Assembly (NCBI GenBank): GCA_030247675.1
Contig: JAOTRX010000005.1
Location: 248,001 to 312,000 of the forward strand
Reading direction: 5' to 3'
Length of the DNA stretch: 64,000 bases
Source: Desulforhopalus sp.
Lineage (GTDB): Bacteria > Desulfobacterota > Desulfobulbia > Desulfobulbales > Desulfocapsaceae
Both the position numbers and the translations under genes were made by a program. Below, one piece after another: positions 57,201 to 64,000 of the stretch. Numbering within the stretch: position 1 is the stretch's first letter; every line of letters begins with the position of its first letter. The notes under the pieces are model-generated. The model did no database searches and had not been told where the DNA came from. It saw only the letters and a list, made by a program, of their open reading frames with translations.

Positions 57201-57227
57201 CACGACTATATGAAGAGACGTTTTTAA
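54222..57227 (+). CDS. cheA: Hybrid chemotaxis-type kinase CheA with tandem CheW-like domains and a receiver
   Basis: A 1001-residue kinase. The HPt (P1) domain occupies about 1-125 with VFRAAHSIKGGAGFMG, phospho-His about residue 50. Residues about 130-260 are a Pro/Glu/Lys-rich linker where the CheY/CheB-binding P2 domain would be. Dimerisation (about 262-325) and ATPase (about 330-505) domains carry NDPLTHLVRNSVDHG, DDGKGL and GRGVGMDVV. A first CheW-like domain (about 506-700) contains a charged insert near 575-632; a second lies at about 725-860. The C-terminal receiver (877-1001) has its phospho-Asp near 931 in ITDIEMP. It heads a chemosensory operon. The adaptor function of the second CheW domain is inferred. 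Confidence 0.92.
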   Translation: MDIEDDEILQGFIEESLEHLADIENDLLAIEEGGANIDEDLVNKVFRAAHSIKGGAGFMGLTTIQELSHAAENVLGMIRSKKLIPTPEIINVLLIASDQLQSMIEDVHNSNDVDISSHLLPLNAIADGSFSQATQAPPAKTGKIKAKAAAEKVEPPPEADVEAPTEKTKPPAAAKPKPESKPEAKTKPKPEPVPESEPELELEPEPEMDSEIASFSEDDTYVEDDAASFGDTPSTGQVANPNASPGDRSKASGPPAKTETTLRVHVSLLDSLMNLAGELVLSRNQLLQTIGSDDLRNAEAVGQRIDLITSELQEAIMLTRMQPIGNVFSKFPRVVRDLSKKLNKTIDLEIVGKDVELDKTIIEAINDPLTHLVRNSVDHGIEKPADRKMLGKSEVGLVILKAYHEAGQVVIEISDDGKGLDGEALAASAVSKGLLTVEQAQAMSDKEKINLIFLPGFSTAKEVTDVSGRGVGMDVVKTNLDQLGGNVDIISEKGVGTTISIKLPLTLAIIPCQIIETGGERYAIPQVNLEELLRIPANQVQNRVERVGDAEVVRLRGTLLPLIRLADVIGIERTYYDRITDEVLPDRREATADRRGKESPLFRSANDQDRKSSQKGEIANRSVLDRRNSVSSALNIVVVSTGSMKYGLIVDRLQDSEEIVIKPLGRHLQQCKGYAGATIMGDGRIALILDVSNLARMARLTSIDGSDRAAEVAKAAEDAMRAKKDRQSLLIFKSSETEHFAVPLNQVERIEKIKRSDVEDLGGKRVMKYRGGSLSLICVDDLAMVNPLADSENLLVIVFNIAKRAVGLLAIGPIDAIEINADIDDTTLSQPGIMGSIIIDQHTTMLVNVFEMAQTLFPQWFEEREKAMIEIAQEDTTPPTILIAEDSKFFRNQVKGYMTEVGYNVIEAEDGVEAWDKLHEHGDEIAMLITDIEMPNMNGFDLTQKIRHDDKYSKLPIIALTTLASAEDMAKGQAVGVNEYHIKLDKERLMVSVHDYMKRRF

Positions 57228-57349
57228 TAGTGTAGAGCGCCACTTCATTTAAGAGTGACTTTCGTAAAAGGACTGTCTCCTCTGTGGGATTCTAAAAAGG
57301 AATTAAAGTTACGCAACCGATCGACTCGCAACAACAACATGGTAGAAAT

Positions 57350-57805
57350 ATGTCAGAAAATAAAATAACAGACAACCGTAGAATCGTGGAACTTGCCACC
57401 TTTTATGTCGGTGATGCATTGTGCGGCATGGATATTCTGAAGGTGCAGGAAATCAATAAGCTTATGCAAATGACCAAGGTGCCCCAGGCCCCCGATTACG
57501 TAGTCGGCATACTGAACCTCAGGGGGCAGATCGTCACTATTATCGATCTTGGGTTAAAACTTGGTCTCGGCTCCACCGATCTCTCCCAGGATCCAAGAAA
57601 TATCATTGTCAACTCCGCGGGCGCCCATGTGGGGCTGCTGGTGAGGAAGATCAGTGATGTGGTCTCAGCCGACATGGAAAGAAGAGAGGCAGCTCCTGCG
57701 AACATGCGAGGCATCCAAGGCGAGTTTTTCACTGGAGTTTACAAAACAGATAACAACCTCATTGGCATTTTGAATGTCGATAAAGTGTTAAGCCTCGAGG
57801 ATTAA
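57350..57805 (+). CDS. cheW: CheW-like chemosensory adaptor
   Basis: A 151-residue single CheW domain. It has ELATFYVGDALCGMDILKVQEI, then VPQAPDYVVGILNLRGQIVTIIDL, shown here by its core PDYVVGILNLRGQIV, and the C-terminal LIGILNVDKVL. It should couple receptors to the CheA kinase in the array. It starts 122 bases after cheA and ends eight bases before cheB. Length and motifs are ordinary. The long leader before it may hold a separate ribosome site or promoter; none is obvious. Confidence 0.92.
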   Translation: MSENKITDNRRIVELATFYVGDALCGMDILKVQEINKLMQMTKVPQAPDYVVGILNLRGQIVTIIDLGLKLGLGSTDLSQDPRNIIVNSAGAHVGLLVRKISDVVSADMERREAAPANMRGIQGEFFTGVYKTDNNLIGILNVDKVLSLED

Positions 57806-57813
57806 TAGGTCGC

Positions 57814-58953
57814 ATGCTTGGTACAAAAAATCTTCGTGTCCTTGTTGTTGATGATACTATAGTTTACCGCAAGGCTGTATCTGATATAATTAGTGAAATT
57901 CCGGGTGTCGAACTTGCCGGGGTAGCCCATAACGGAAAGATCGCCCTATCAAAGATTCAAACCCTGAAACCGGATATCCTGACTCTCGATATTGAGATGC
58001 CGGAGATGAACGGGATTGAGGTGCTGGCAGCATTACAAAAGAGCTATCCCGGCATTGGTGCAATCATGCTCTCGACCTTGACGGCCGAGGGCAGCGATAT
58101 GACCATGCGAGCGCTGGAGCTGGGCGCCTTCGATTTTATTCTCAAGCCGCAGAGTAAGAACCAGATTGAGGGCAAGAAAGAAATCAAGGCGGCCCTCGAA
58201 CCCATCCTCAAGGCCTTTGCCAAATCAAGATGTGCGGCATCGCTGATCAGCAACAAAGGGAAGATTCCCGCTAGCCCAGCATTGACGCGCGGGACCGTTA
58301 CCAGCCAGCCTGCTGGGGGAATGAAGGTTTTTAAACCCCTTACGGCTAAACCTGCTCCAAGCAGCATTCGACGAGGGAAATCAGAGATTGTCGCCATAGG
58401 TATTTCCACAGGTGGACCGAACGCCCTCAGTCAGATGCTTCCCAAGCTCCCCGGAGACCTCGGGGTGCCGGTGCTTATTGTACAGCACATGCCTCCGGTA
58501 TTTACCAAATCCTTGGCTGCAAGCCTCGATAAGAAATGTGCATTAACCGTCAAGGAAGCCACAAATGGTGAAAACATTCTTCCCAATGTTGTGTATATTG
58601 CCCCAGGCGGCAAACAGATGAAGCTTGTTGCCGGCACCGATGGCATGAATCGCCGAATAAAAATCACCGATGACCCCCCGGAAAACTCGTGCAGACCATC
58701 TGTTGACTATCTCTTTCGGTCAGTTGCCGATTATTATGTCGGTCGCGCCACCGCAGTAATCATGACCGGGATGGGTTCGGACGGAACTCAGGGCCTCGGG
58801 GTATTAAAAAGCAAATCGGCTTTTATTATCGGCCAGGATGAAGCCTCCTGCATCGTTTATGGCATGCCCAAGGCCCCGGCTGATCTTGGCTATCTTGATG
58901 TTGTTTCCCCTCTTAGCAAAATTGCTGATGAAATTGTCCGGAGTGTGAAATAG
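57814..58953 (+). CDS. cheB: Chemotaxis methylesterase/response regulator CheB
   Basis: A 379-residue two-domain protein. The receiver (about 7-125) has VVDDTIVYRK and the phospho-Asp in LTLDIEMPEMNG (about residue 59). After a linker of about 60 residues comes the methylesterase with the catalytic Ser in GISTGGPNAL, His in VQHMPPVF and Asp in MTGMGSDGTQGL. It removes methyl groups from, or deamidates, receptor glutamates. It lies between cheW and cheR and is eight bases from cheW. Presence of both CheB and CheR implies a methylated receptor encoded elsewhere. Confidence 0.95.
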   Translation: MLGTKNLRVLVVDDTIVYRKAVSDIISEIPGVELAGVAHNGKIALSKIQTLKPDILTLDIEMPEMNGIEVLAALQKSYPGIGAIMLSTLTAEGSDMTMRALELGAFDFILKPQSKNQIEGKKEIKAALEPILKAFAKSRCAASLISNKGKIPASPALTRGTVTSQPAGGMKVFKPLTAKPAPSSIRRGKSEIVAIGISTGGPNALSQMLPKLPGDLGVPVLIVQHMPPVFTKSLAASLDKKCALTVKEATNGENILPNVVYIAPGGKQMKLVAGTDGMNRRIKITDDPPENSCRPSVDYLFRSVADYYVGRATAVIMTGMGSDGTQGLGVLKSKSAFIIGQDEASCIVYGMPKAPADLGYLDVVSPLSKIADEIVRSVK

Positions 58954-58994
58954 CCATGATCCATTCGTTTTTCTTAATCGATTTCTGAGTTGCG

Positions 58995-59828
58995 ATGATA
59001 AAGATCAACCCCGCAGAACTGAAGCTCGTCGCCCAATATATTCAGGAGATTTCCGGGATATTTTTGGACCAGAGCAAATCGTATCTGTTTGAAACTCGAT
59101 TAAGCTCCGTTGCCGAAGCGAATGGCTGCAAATCATACCAGGAACTGCAGGCTAAGGCGAAGAAAGACCCAACAAAGGCTATTGAGAAGGCAATAATCGA
59201 TGCCATCACCACCAACGAGACCCTGTTTTTTCGTGATAAAGGCCCATTTGAATTGATGCAGCATAAAATTCTCCCGGAAATTATCGATAAACGATCGTCA
59301 AAATCATCGTTAAAAACGCAGGTGCGAATTTGGAGTGCAGCGGCATCAACGGGACAGGAGTTGTACTCCATCGCCATAGTTATCAAAGAGCTGATCAAAG
59401 ACGCCCCGGGATATGCCTTCACCCTTCTCGGCACGGACATTTCCGATGCAGCAATCGCCCAGGCGAGTTATGGCAAATATAACCGGTTCGAAATTGAACG
59501 CGGATTGGATAAAAGATACCTGCAAAAGTTTTTTACTCTTTTCGGCGACTCCTGGAAGATTAAAGACGAAATCAGAGCGATGGTAAACTTTAGAAAACTC
59601 AACCTGATGCATTCTTTCACCGCTCTCGGAAAATTTGACATCATTTTTTGCCGAAACGTCGCAATCTACTTCACCCTCGAAGATCGCAAGAAACTTTTCA
59701 ATAAGCTCGCCGACAGTCTTGCCGATGATGGATACCTTGTAATAGGGTCTACGGAGTCTCTTTCAGGTGTCTGCCCCAGGTTTATACCAAAGCGGCACTT
59801 GCGATCAATTTTTTACCAAAAGCAATAA
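58995..59828 (+). CDS. cheR: Chemotaxis receptor methyltransferase CheR
   Basis: A 277-residue SAM-dependent glutamate methyltransferase. The N-terminal helical domain (about 1-85) includes LFETRLSSVAEANG and TTNETLFFRDKGPFELM; the Rossmann domain has VRIWSAAASTGQELYSIAI and LLGTDISDAAIAQASYG, then DIIFCRNVAIYF and a final GSTESLSGVCPRF. It methylates the receptors that CheB demethylates. It starts 41 bases after cheB and ends 12 before the receiver gene. No C-terminal TPR or pentapeptide-binding extension is present. Confidence 0.95.
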   Translation: MIKINPAELKLVAQYIQEISGIFLDQSKSYLFETRLSSVAEANGCKSYQELQAKAKKDPTKAIEKAIIDAITTNETLFFRDKGPFELMQHKILPEIIDKRSSKSSLKTQVRIWSAAASTGQELYSIAIVIKELIKDAPGYAFTLLGTDISDAAIAQASYGKYNRFEIERGLDKRYLQKFFTLFGDSWKIKDEIRAMVNFRKLNLMHSFTALGKFDIIFCRNVAIYFTLEDRKKLFNKLADSLADDGYLVIGSTESLSGVCPRFIPKRHLRSIFYQKQ

Positions 59829-59840
59829 AGAGGCCTTCCC

Positions 59841-60410
59841 ATGAAAAATCTCTCCATTCTGGTTGTCGATGATGATCCCGTTATCAGACGCTTACTCCAG
59901 CAACGGTTAAAGAAAGAACGGTACGTGGTGCAAGTGGCCAAAGACGGCTATGAAGCTGAAAAACTCCTCCGCAAGCAGTCCTTTGATGTGGTTCTCACCG
60001 ACCTTATGATGCCCGGCGGCATCGGTGGCATAGAAGTTCTTGAGATAGCAAAAGAAACGAACAGTCAAACCGAGGTACTGCTAATCACCGCACACTCCTC
60101 AATAGACACCGCAGTTGCTGCGATGAAGAAAGGTGCCGCAGATTATCTGGAAAAGCCGATAAACTTTGACGAGTTGTTTCTGCGCCTGGACAAGATTGCC
60201 AATATGCAAACCATCCTGCGCGGCGCCCAAGACCTGCAGATCGCTATTAACACGACGGAAAGTGCCGCCTCGCAAACGATTCAAAATTTGGAAATGCAGG
60301 CAGCAAAAATGCGCCAAGCCCTTGACGAGATTGAGAACGTCCTGCGCAACGACCACCTTGCCGAAGACAGTAGAATCGCCAAAGCACTCGATATTCTTTC
60401 AAATGCCTAA
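59841..60410 (+). CDS. Response regulator with C-terminal coiled coil
   Basis: A 189-residue protein closing the chemosensory operon, 12 bases after cheR. The receiver covers about 1-120: ILVVDDDPVIRRLL, the phospho-Asp near residue 54 in VVLTDLMMPGG, the conserved Thr/Ser in LLITAHSS and the Lys in YLEKPINFDEL. Residues about 125-180 form a helix rich in Gln/Ala/Met with heptad character (LEMQAAKMRQALDEIENVL). There is no DNA-binding or enzymatic domain. It may be the output or phosphate sink of the CheA pathway, the role a CheY would have. Partner and output are unknown. Confidence 0.87.
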   Translation: MKNLSILVVDDDPVIRRLLQQRLKKERYVVQVAKDGYEAEKLLRKQSFDVVLTDLMMPGGIGGIEVLEIAKETNSQTEVLLITAHSSIDTAVAAMKKGAADYLEKPINFDELFLRLDKIANMQTILRGAQDLQIAINTTESAASQTIQNLEMQAAKMRQALDEIENVLRNDHLAEDSRIAKALDILSNA

Positions 60411-60460
60411 ACTGCTCCGGCACACTTTAGCGGCAATACGTCCTGCAGCTGGTAAAAGAG

Positions 60461-61825
60461 TTATTTGCCCGCGGCCTCAATCGCCTCCGCAAGACCCACA
60501 GCAGAGGATCTCTTCGCATCATCAAACATTGTCCCAGCCACTTTTGCACCGGTAAAATCAGCACCGGTCAAATCGGCTTTATATAAATCGGCATTCTTAA
60601 GATTTGCTTCACGCAGATCTGCTTTCACAAGCTGAGCGCCTTTCAGATTCGCTTCTTTCAGATTGGCTTTCCCGAGATTACAGCCGCTCAGGTTGGATTT
60701 TTCCAGATCTGCTCCAGCAAGATCCTTTCCGGAGAGATCAAGACCGGAGAGATCGCAAGCAAAACACCTATTCTTATCGAGCAGTTTCGCCAAATTGTCG
60801 TCCTTAATTTTATCCGGGGAAACCTCTTTGCTCGTCTCGCGGGCCCCACCTTTCACTGCAGATTTGTCGCTGGCGGCCTTGGTTTCAGACACCTTAGTTG
60901 ATTTGGGCGGGTTGACAGCTGCCCCTTGCGACTTATCCTTCACCGCTTTGTCATCGACAGTTTTCGCCGCTACAGGTTTGACATCCGCTTTTCTACTGCT
61001 ATTGTCATCAGATTTCTTTGGGGACGCCGCGACCGTCGGTTCCGCAGCAGCATTTTTTTTTGCTTCCGATTTGCCTGGCAGTTCCTGGGGAGCAGGTACA
61101 GTTGCTGCAGTTTTGTCGGCTTTGTCGGGGGGAACATCCACAACCGCCTTCTGGAAAAATGCCGCTTTCTTGGCCTCTGGAGCTTGGGCAAGAGCCCCGG
61201 AGCCCTGCTGCACAGTCCCTTTTGGTGCAGCATCGGGTTTTGTAACTGCTATGTTAGTTTCTTTAATTTCCTGAACTGCTGCGATTTTTGAGCTTGCTTT
61301 CTCGCTCCCGCTATCCTGAACAATTTTTGCCTCCCTTTTCACCGGGCTTTGTTTTGGTTTTTCAGGATCGGCAATATAAATCTTCTTATCCGCTCCGCCG
61401 TCAATTCCTTTTTCACCAGATTTGGCAGAGATAAACTTGCCGTCAAATTTTGCCCCCTGATGATAGGCATTATCGAGAGACGTTCCCCGGAGGTCAGCTC
61501 CGCGCAAATCGGCATCACTCAAATCTGTGCCGCCAAGGGTGGCTCCGCGGAGGTTGGCATTTTGTAAATTTGCGCCAGCGAGATTGGTCAAAGAGAGCTT
61601 CGCGGTTGAGAGATCCGATCCCTCTAGGTCGACACCGGACAGGTCAAGCCGATTCATAGTCAGTCCTGAAAGATCACACCCCTTGCAGCTTCTGGTTTTA
61701 ATAAGTTTTTCTAAATTTTCCTTGGCCCCTGAAGTTTCAGCAGCAACCGCTGTTCCGCCTGTCGACAAAACAAGCGGTAAGGTACATGCCATAATCAAAG
61801 TATATACTTGCCAATATCTTTTCAT
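60461..61825 (-). CDS. Exported pentapeptide-repeat protein with two repeat blocks
   Basis: A 454-residue protein with a signal peptide (YTLIMACTLPLVLSTGGTAVAAE). Two pentapeptide blocks, about residues 45-135 and 345-445, show the A(D/N)LxG pattern (LSGVDLEGSDLSTAKLSLTN; LAGADLEKSNLSGCNLGKAN). Each block is introduced by a matching cap, LEKLIKTRSCKGCDLSGL and LAKLLDKNRCFACDLSGL, each with a CxxC pair. The roughly 200-residue region between is Lys/Ala/Ser/Pro-rich and probably disordered. ATG 61825 is used; a second ATG at 61843 lacks a ribosome site. It is convergent with the chemosensory operon. Function is unknown; CxxC pairs could form disulphides in the periplasm. Confidence 0.85.
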   Translation of the reverse strand: MKRYWQVYTLIMACTLPLVLSTGGTAVAAETSGAKENLEKLIKTRSCKGCDLSGLTMNRLDLSGVDLEGSDLSTAKLSLTNLAGANLQNANLRGATLGGTDLSDADLRGADLRGTSLDNAYHQGAKFDGKFISAKSGEKGIDGGADKKIYIADPEKPKQSPVKREAKIVQDSGSEKASSKIAAVQEIKETNIAVTKPDAAPKGTVQQGSGALAQAPEAKKAAFFQKAVVDVPPDKADKTAATVPAPQELPGKSEAKKNAAAEPTVAASPKKSDDNSSRKADVKPVAAKTVDDKAVKDKSQGAAVNPPKSTKVSETKAASDKSAVKGGARETSKEVSPDKIKDDNLAKLLDKNRCFACDLSGLDLSGKDLAGADLEKSNLSGCNLGKANLKEANLKGAQLVKADLREANLKNADLYKADLTGADFTGAKVAGTMFDDAKRSSAVGLAEAIEAAGK

Positions 61826-62004
61826 AGAGAATCTCTTTCCCATGTAGTTTCATTAAGATTTGCTGCCAAACCCGCTAAGCCACGCACACAATGGGCTTAT
61901 AGAACTGCGGACTTTACAATATTTCATGATAAACCGCCAATGTTTGCAGCCATACCAGAAAATCTGTTTACACAATTATTGATTGGTTCCAACCATATTT
62001 AAGC

Positions 62005-62496
62005 TCAATAGCGCCTATCTGCCCTTTTCCATATCCACGGTGCCACCGGCGAGGTATCCTGCCATAGCCCCCATCTGTCATACCGAGCCCTTTCTTCCAT
62101 CTCCATCCACTTCCGACAGAAGTCTTTATGGCAGTAGCGAGGTGACACCCATGCAAATCCGGCTTTGACAAGATCTCTATTCAGAACCTGTTTACCCTTT
62201 TCAACCACGGCGACCGTCCTCTTATAGGAATCAATATATTCGGGGAAAACTGTCACTCTATCGCCATTAACCCAATTCTTGACAAACTGTTTCGCAGCAT
62301 CGGCAAAGGGTTGATTGTGTTCTGGGGCATCAAGCCCATACAATCGAACTTCGATGGTTATACCTTTTGCTGCAATAAGTAAGGAATCGCCGTCAATGAC
62401 TTTTTTTACCGTCCCCAAAAAGGATTCTCCTGTGTCAGCAAAAGAAGGGCAACACAAGAATACTGCTGTTATTACAGTAATTATTCTAAAAAACAT
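62005..62496 (-). CDS. Exported thermonuclease-like (SNase) protein
   Basis: A 163-residue protein with a signal peptide (IITVITAVFLCCPSFADT). The staphylococcal nuclease (OB-fold) domain begins VKKVIDGDSLLIAAKG, then EVRLYGLDAPEHNQPFADA, with the calcium-binding Asp and catalytic Arg/Glu positions; GFAWVSPRYC and EMEERARYDRWGLW follow in the usual places. It should cleave DNA and RNA outside the cytoplasm with calcium. Two Cys in RYCHKDFC may form a disulphide. ATG 62496 has AGGAATGG upstream. It stands between the pentapeptide gene and a divergent cNMP-binding gene. Confidence 0.88.
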   Translation of the reverse strand: MFFRIITVITAVFLCCPSFADTGESFLGTVKKVIDGDSLLIAAKGITIEVRLYGLDAPEHNQPFADAAKQFVKNWVNGDRVTVFPEYIDSYKRTVAVVEKGKQVLNRDLVKAGFAWVSPRYCHKDFCRKWMEMEERARYDRWGLWQDTSPVAPWIWKRADRRY

Positions 62497-62793
62497 TGGG
62501 CCATTCCTAAAAAATGGTAAAATTGCGGACAAATCAGATCAAAAAGAATAGTCAGTTTCCACATCAGGCAAAAGTTTGCGTGATCTATCTATCACTGAAC
62601 GCCCTACCAATCAGAAAACACTATTGTTTTATGTCCTTTTATTATGATATGCTTGGTTTCTAAGAACTTTGGAATGTTGTTTCGGCAGTTTTTGAACACT
62701 ATAGAAGATTTTTGCGAGATGATAAAATACCGGATATCAACAAACGCCCCGGCTGCCGGTTGGCATTAACTCTCTACCCATCATTCTACTGCT

Positions 62794-63282
62794 ATGCCCC
62801 TAAAAGCTATGCGGAAAAGTGAAGAGGAAACCAGGAGCTTCCTTGAAAACCTGCCTATCTTCACGAGTTTTAATGTTGATGAGCTATCAGTTCTAGCCAG
62901 GCACATGAGCTATATTCAATTGCAGCGAGGTGAGCATCTTTTTGTTGAAGGCGACCAGGGATCATTCATGGGATTTGTTGTCAACGGCATCCTCGAAGTT
63001 CAAAAACGCAGTGAAACTGGGGAGAACATCACCCTAGCACGATTAACCAAAGGAAGCTCCATTGGCGAAATGGCACTCATCGACAAATCACCCAGGTCAG
63101 CAACGGTTATAGCCAAGCAGGCTGCGACAATGGTGACTCTTACCGACCGCGGTTTTGACCTTCTTGCCGATAAATATCCAGCTCTTGGCATCAAAGTAAT
63201 ACGGAAAATCGCCAGACTTTTAAGCCTTAACATGAGAAGAACCTCCAGCAAACTCGCGGACCTCATGCAATCGTCTCTATAA
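62794..63282 (+). CDS. Cyclic nucleotide-binding domain protein
   Basis: A 162-residue protein with one cNMP-binding domain (about residues 20-135): LPIFTSFNVDELSVLARHM, RGEHLFVEGDQGSFMGFVVNG, then SSIGEMALIDKSPRSATVIA, which has the phosphate-binding cassette pattern (GEMALI, PRSAT). No helix-turn-helix follows; about 25 helical residues end the protein. It may be a cAMP or cGMP sensor without DNA binding, acting through a partner. It is 129 bases upstream of a sigma-54 response regulator gene in the same direction. An ATG at 62809 is an alternative start. Confidence 0.85.
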   Translation: MPLKAMRKSEEETRSFLENLPIFTSFNVDELSVLARHMSYIQLQRGEHLFVEGDQGSFMGFVVNGILEVQKRSETGENITLARLTKGSSIGEMALIDKSPRSATVIAKQAATMVTLTDRGFDLLADKYPALGIKVIRKIARLLSLNMRRTSSKLADLMQSSL

Positions 63283-63411
63283 ATGGACGATTATTTCCTT
63301 ACCAATTATTTTCATCATAAGGGTCCAGAGAATGATCTGCGAAAGGCACATCTCCCCATTGTGGGGTGTCAGATAACTCTCTACCCGATAGCTGCTGGCT
63401 GAAGACATCAC

Positions 63412-64000
63412 ATGGCTGTAATACCAAAAATACTCATCGCCGACAGAGATATCGATGGACTGACGGCCTGTTTGGAAAAACTCCAATTCTCATCCCCCTG
63501 CACCCTTTCACACGTCTTCTCAGAAGACGATCTACAGGCGTCTCTTGCTGATTCTCCAATTGAAATATTGATTCTAGACCTCAGCTTCCCTGTACATTCA
63601 GACGGAATTTCTCTTGTCACCACGCTGCGTACCCAATTTCCCAAAATGGCAATTTTGCCTATAATTCCAGCAGGTCAACCTCATCTGATTAAGCAATTGC
63701 TGGCGCTGGACCTGTTTTTTTATATCCACAAACCTATTGATCCGGTTGAGACACGTATAGCCCTGAAACGTGTCTATGAAACCCTGACCTTTTCGGAAGA
63801 ACAAAAAATCGTTATTGACGCCTCAAATAGCAGCAATTTTCATGGAATGATCGGGGCAACCGATATCATGCAACAACTTTTTGATATGATAACCCGAGTT
63901 GCTGATGATGATGTGTCTACCGTCCTGATCCGCGGCGAATCAGGTACTGGGAAGGAAATGGTTGCCAAGGCAATTCATGCCGAAAGCAGGCGCCGGAACA
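63412..64000 (+). CDS. Sigma-54-dependent response regulator (NtrC family), N-terminal part
   Basis: The frame from ATG 63412 is open to the right edge, giving the first 196 residues of a longer gene. Residues about 5-120 are a receiver-like domain ([12 protein letters not shown], likely phospho-Asp in ILILDLSFP, and the Lys in [10 protein letters not shown]). The AAA+ activator domain begins with [18 protein letters not shown] and Walker [20 protein letters not shown]. It would activate RpoN promoters after phosphorylation. The receiver has a degenerate acidic pocket (ADRD), so phosphorylation is not certain. A kinase gene may lie beyond the window. Confidence 0.87.
   Translation, partial: MAVIPKILIADRDIDGLTACLEKLQFSSPCTLSHVFSEDDLQASLADSPIEILILDLSFPVHSDGISLVTTLRTQFPKMAILPIIPAGQPHLIKQLLALDLFFYIHKPIDPVETRIALKRVYETLTFSEEQKIVIDASNSSNFHGMIGATDIMQQLFDMITRVADDDVSTVLIRGESGTGKEMVAKAIHAESRRRN

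Overview
The window reads as a continuous chromosomal stretch from a Gram-negative, probably anaerobic bacterium. The Tol system, MsbA, a lipid A-type acyltransferase and an O-antigen ligase show an outer membrane with LPS. A family II (Mn-dependent) inorganic pyrophosphatase, an RpoH-type sigma factor, a FapA/DUF342 protein, many PilZ/HPt/receiver proteins and a sigma-54 activator fit Desulfobacterota, perhaps a Desulfobulbales relative. That assignment is inference from gene content only. No rRNA, tRNA, CRISPR, IS element or prophage was seen. Both edges cut genes: an FAD-dependent desaturase-like gene at the left and a sigma-54 response regulator at the right.

Layout. 1-1585: tail of a lipid or polyene biosynthesis cluster (CrtI-like oxidoreductase, FabG, FabZ-like dehydratase). 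1805-7063: tolQRAB-cpoB-tlyA with no pal gene. 7250-8253: ppaC with a clear terminator. 8517-10597: an unknown membrane-anchored protein with a GYF_2-AIM24 protein. 10808-15496: a SprA-related metalloprotease-like protein, M18 aminopeptidase, lytic transglycosylase and EttA. 15746-20001: HPt protein, tsaC, a purD-purE fusion, a FadR-like TetR regulator with a perfect palindromic operator, and greA. 20023-26509 (minus): a 1340-residue TPR/beta-barrel protein, a DegT aminotransferase and rpoH, divergent from lepA. 28625-34930: EamA transporter, FapA-like protein, and a small polysaccharide-type group (HAD protein, an 80-residue protein coupled to it, GT2).

35162-42777: Crp/Fnr regulator, dinB, sppA, a PilZ protein and an M16 peptidase. 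43101-47248: LPS assembly genes (LpxL-like acyltransferase, msbA, waaL-like ligase). 47238-50775 (minus): an uncharacterised protein with a nucleoside-phosphorylase-like C-terminus, overlapping a membrane histidine kinase. 51019-53069 (minus): engB, hisG, hisI. 53385-60410: FKBP-type isomerase and a chemosensory operon cheA-cheW-cheB-cheR-receiver that lacks a receptor gene. 60461-64000: exported pentapeptide-repeat protein, exported nuclease, cNMP-binding protein and the start of a sigma-54 regulator.

Most of the window is housekeeping. The parts least explained by known systems are the nucleoside-phosphorylase-like protein and kinase pair, the orphan TPR/beta-barrel protein, the PurD-PurE fusion, the P2-less CheA with tandem CheW domains, and the duplicated CxxC pentapeptide protein. 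Domain calls rest on motif recognition by eye; no database search or structure prediction was run.
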